Assembly (NCBI RefSeq): GCF_024227435.1
Contig: NZ_CP100445.1
Location: 744,001-808,000, forward strand
Direction of reading: 5' to 3'
Source of the DNA: Natrinema caseinilyticum
GTDB taxonomy: Archaea; Halobacteriota; Halobacteria; Halobacteriales; Natrialbaceae
DNA length: 64,000 nucleotides
How positions within the stretch are numbered: position 1 is the first letter of the stretch; each line of letters begins with the position of its first letter. The notes below the pieces were generated by a model, which saw only the letters and a program-made list of their open reading frames with translations, searched no databases and had not been told where the DNA came from. A program made the position numbers and the translations under genes. Shown one piece after another: positions 62,881 through 64,000 of the stretch.

Positions 62881-64000
62881 TTACGCCTCGTCGAACAGCT
62901 CTTCGCCGTCGACCATGTGCTCCTCGACGGCGTCCATATCGAGGGTGACGCCGAGCCCGGGCTCCTCCGGAACCTCGATATAGCCGCCCTCGATGACGTC
63001 TTCCTCGACTATGTCCTCCCACCAGCCGAGTTCGTAGGAGTGGTACTCGACGGCCAAGGCGTTCGATATCGCCGCCCCGACGTGAACGCTGCCCATCGTC
63101 GCCACGGGCGAGGCGACGTTGTGCATCGCGACCGGCACGTAGTACATGTCGGCGAGGTCCGCGATCTTGGCCGTCTCGCGCATGCCGCCGACCTTCGGCA
63201 TGTCCGGCGCGATGATGTCGACCGCCTGCTCCTCGACCAGGCGACGTTGACCGTGCTTTCGGTAGACGTTCTCGCCGACGGTGATCGGCGTCGTCGTCGA
63301 CTGCGTGACCTCGCGCTGGACGTCGTGGTTCTCCGGCGGCACCGGGTCCTCGAGCCACCAGACGTCGTACTCCTCGAGTCGCTTCGCGAGTCGCTTCGCG
63401 CTGCCGCCGGAGAACGTCCAGTGACAGTCGAAGGCGACGTCGGCCCTCGAGCCGACACGCTCGGTGATGGCTTCGACGATCGACGCCTTGTGTTCGATTT
63501 CGGGCCCGCGGAGGTGTCGGTTCGCACGGTCCTTCTCGTGACCGCTTGGCACGTCCAGGTCGAACTTCAGAGCGTCGTAGCCCAGGTCCTCGACGACGCG
63601 TTCGGCCTCGTCGGCGCAGGCGATCGGGTCGGCCTCCTCCTCGGTGTGGCAGTCGCAGTAGACGCGAACCTCGTCCCGGTACTTGCCGCCGAGGAGCTGG
63701 TAAGCCGGCACGTCGAGGATCTTTCCCGCGAGGTCGTGGAGCGCGACTTCGATGCCCGAAATCGCTGTGACCGTGACGCCGCCGATCGACCCCTCGCCGG
63801 ACATCTTCTGGACGAGGTGTTCGGTCAGTCGGTCGATGTCGAGCGGATTTTCGCCCCGAAGGAACGGTGTCATCCGTTCGATCAGTTCCGGCGCACCGGC
63901 CCCCCAGTAGGCTTCGCCGGTCCCGACGAGTCCCGCGTCCGTGTAGATCCGGACGAGCGTCCACGGGAAGTTTCCGTCGACCATCGTGGTCTGAATATCG
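62881..64000 (-). CDS. Enolase-superfamily sugar-acid dehydratase, 5' end outside window
   Basis: The minus-strand frame continues past the right edge: DIQTTMVDGNFPWTLVRI matches the inner part of the paralogue at 44.5 kb, whose chain begins further upstream. Motifs: GTGEAYWGAGAPELIERM, YDALKFDLDVPSGH, DVAFDCHWTFSGGS, WWLEDPVPPENHD, PITVGENVYR and AMHNVASPVATMG. It is likely a D-gluconate/galactonate/xylonate-type dehydratase producing a 2-keto-3-deoxy acid, the substrate class for the Entner-Doudoroff enzymes. ATG at 63984 is internal and not the true start. Confidence 0.88.
   Translation of the reverse strand, partial: DIQTTMVDGNFPWTLVRIYTDAGLVGTGEAYWGAGAPELIERMTPFLRGENPLDIDRLTEHLVQKMSGEGSIGGVTVTAISGIEVALHDLAGKILDVPAYQLLGGKYRDEVRVYCDCHTEEEADPIACADEAERVVEDLGYDALKFDLDVPSGHEKDRANRHLRGPEIEHKASIVEAITERVGSRADVAFDCHWTFSGGSAKRLAKRLEEYDVWWLEDPVPPENHDVQREVTQSTTTPITVGENVYRKHGQRRLVEEQAVDIIAPDMPKVGGMRETAKIADLADMYYVPVAMHNVASPVATMGSVHVGAAISNALAVEYHSYELGWWEDIVEEDVIEGGYIEVPEEPGLGVTLDMDAVEEHMVDGEELFDEA

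Noticed and set aside
1-64000. CRISPR array, rRNA operon, replication origin
   Set aside because: No regular short repeats with spacers, no rRNA-like sequence, and no orc1/cdc6 gene with flanking origin repeats were seen.

Overview
The window is chromosomal DNA from a halophilic archaeon (class Halobacteria). Proteins are strongly acidic, coding DNA is GC-rich with G/C in third positions, and many genes lie 25-33 bp downstream of an archaeal TATA-like box with no room for a leader. Several families seen here are typical of haloarchaea: Tat-exported lipoproteins, TrmB regulators, short winged-helix regulators, DUF5788, small CPxC zinc-finger proteins, and Spt5 next to SecE. My impression is a member of the Natrialbales, but that is a recollection of gene style, not a proof. 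Haloarchaeal GTG starts are frequent, and a TATA box decides the start of several genes.

Region 1 (1-20.5 kb) is a dense stress and ion-homeostasis island. It holds a GDT1-type cation transporter (cut by the window edge), a P2A-type cation ATPase, a TMEM175-like channel, two DUF389 membrane proteins, an HdeD-like protein, a DUF211-VIT1/CCC1 pair, a YIP1-like protein, a CBS-pair protein, a thioredoxin/thioredoxin reductase operon, a PPOX-fold flavin/pyridoxamine protein, two DNA-binding regulators, two uncharacterised membrane proteins, and six universal stress protein (USP) genes carrying eight USP domains. Region 2 (20.5-34 kb) is mixed: MaoC hydratase, MFS carrier, sugar-nucleotide epimerase, PEP carboxylase, tRNA-Ser(CGA), an orphan four-cluster iron-sulfur protein, a Tat-exported beta-helix protein, citramalate/isopropylmalate synthase, and a CPBP protease.

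Region 3 (34-51 kb) has a DUF192 protein beside a truncated secreted-protein fragment, a chemoreceptor, an SDR, a structured intergenic repeat, endonuclease V, a zinc-finger rhomboid protease, the overlapping DUF5788-PolX pair with a Mut7-C protein, an enolase-superfamily dehydratase, a PHP protein, a frameshifted gene, a Tat-exported lipase, the secE-spt5 operon and an HtrA-like protease. Region 4 (51-64 kb) is a sugar module: KDPG aldolase, TrmB-type regulator, GH15 glucoamylase, a complete ABC sugar importer (ATPase divergent from the binding protein and two permeases), a GH13 amylase, and a second enolase-superfamily dehydratase cut by the right edge. Together these would import an oligosaccharide, cleave it in the cytoplasm and feed an Entner-Doudoroff type route.

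No CRISPR array, rRNA, complete insertion sequence, integrase or replication origin was recognised. The most unusual items are the USP/ion-transport island, the DUF211-transporter pairing, the orphan Fe-S protein with an internal twin-arginine motif, the inverted-repeat element near 39.7 kb, and two broken genes.
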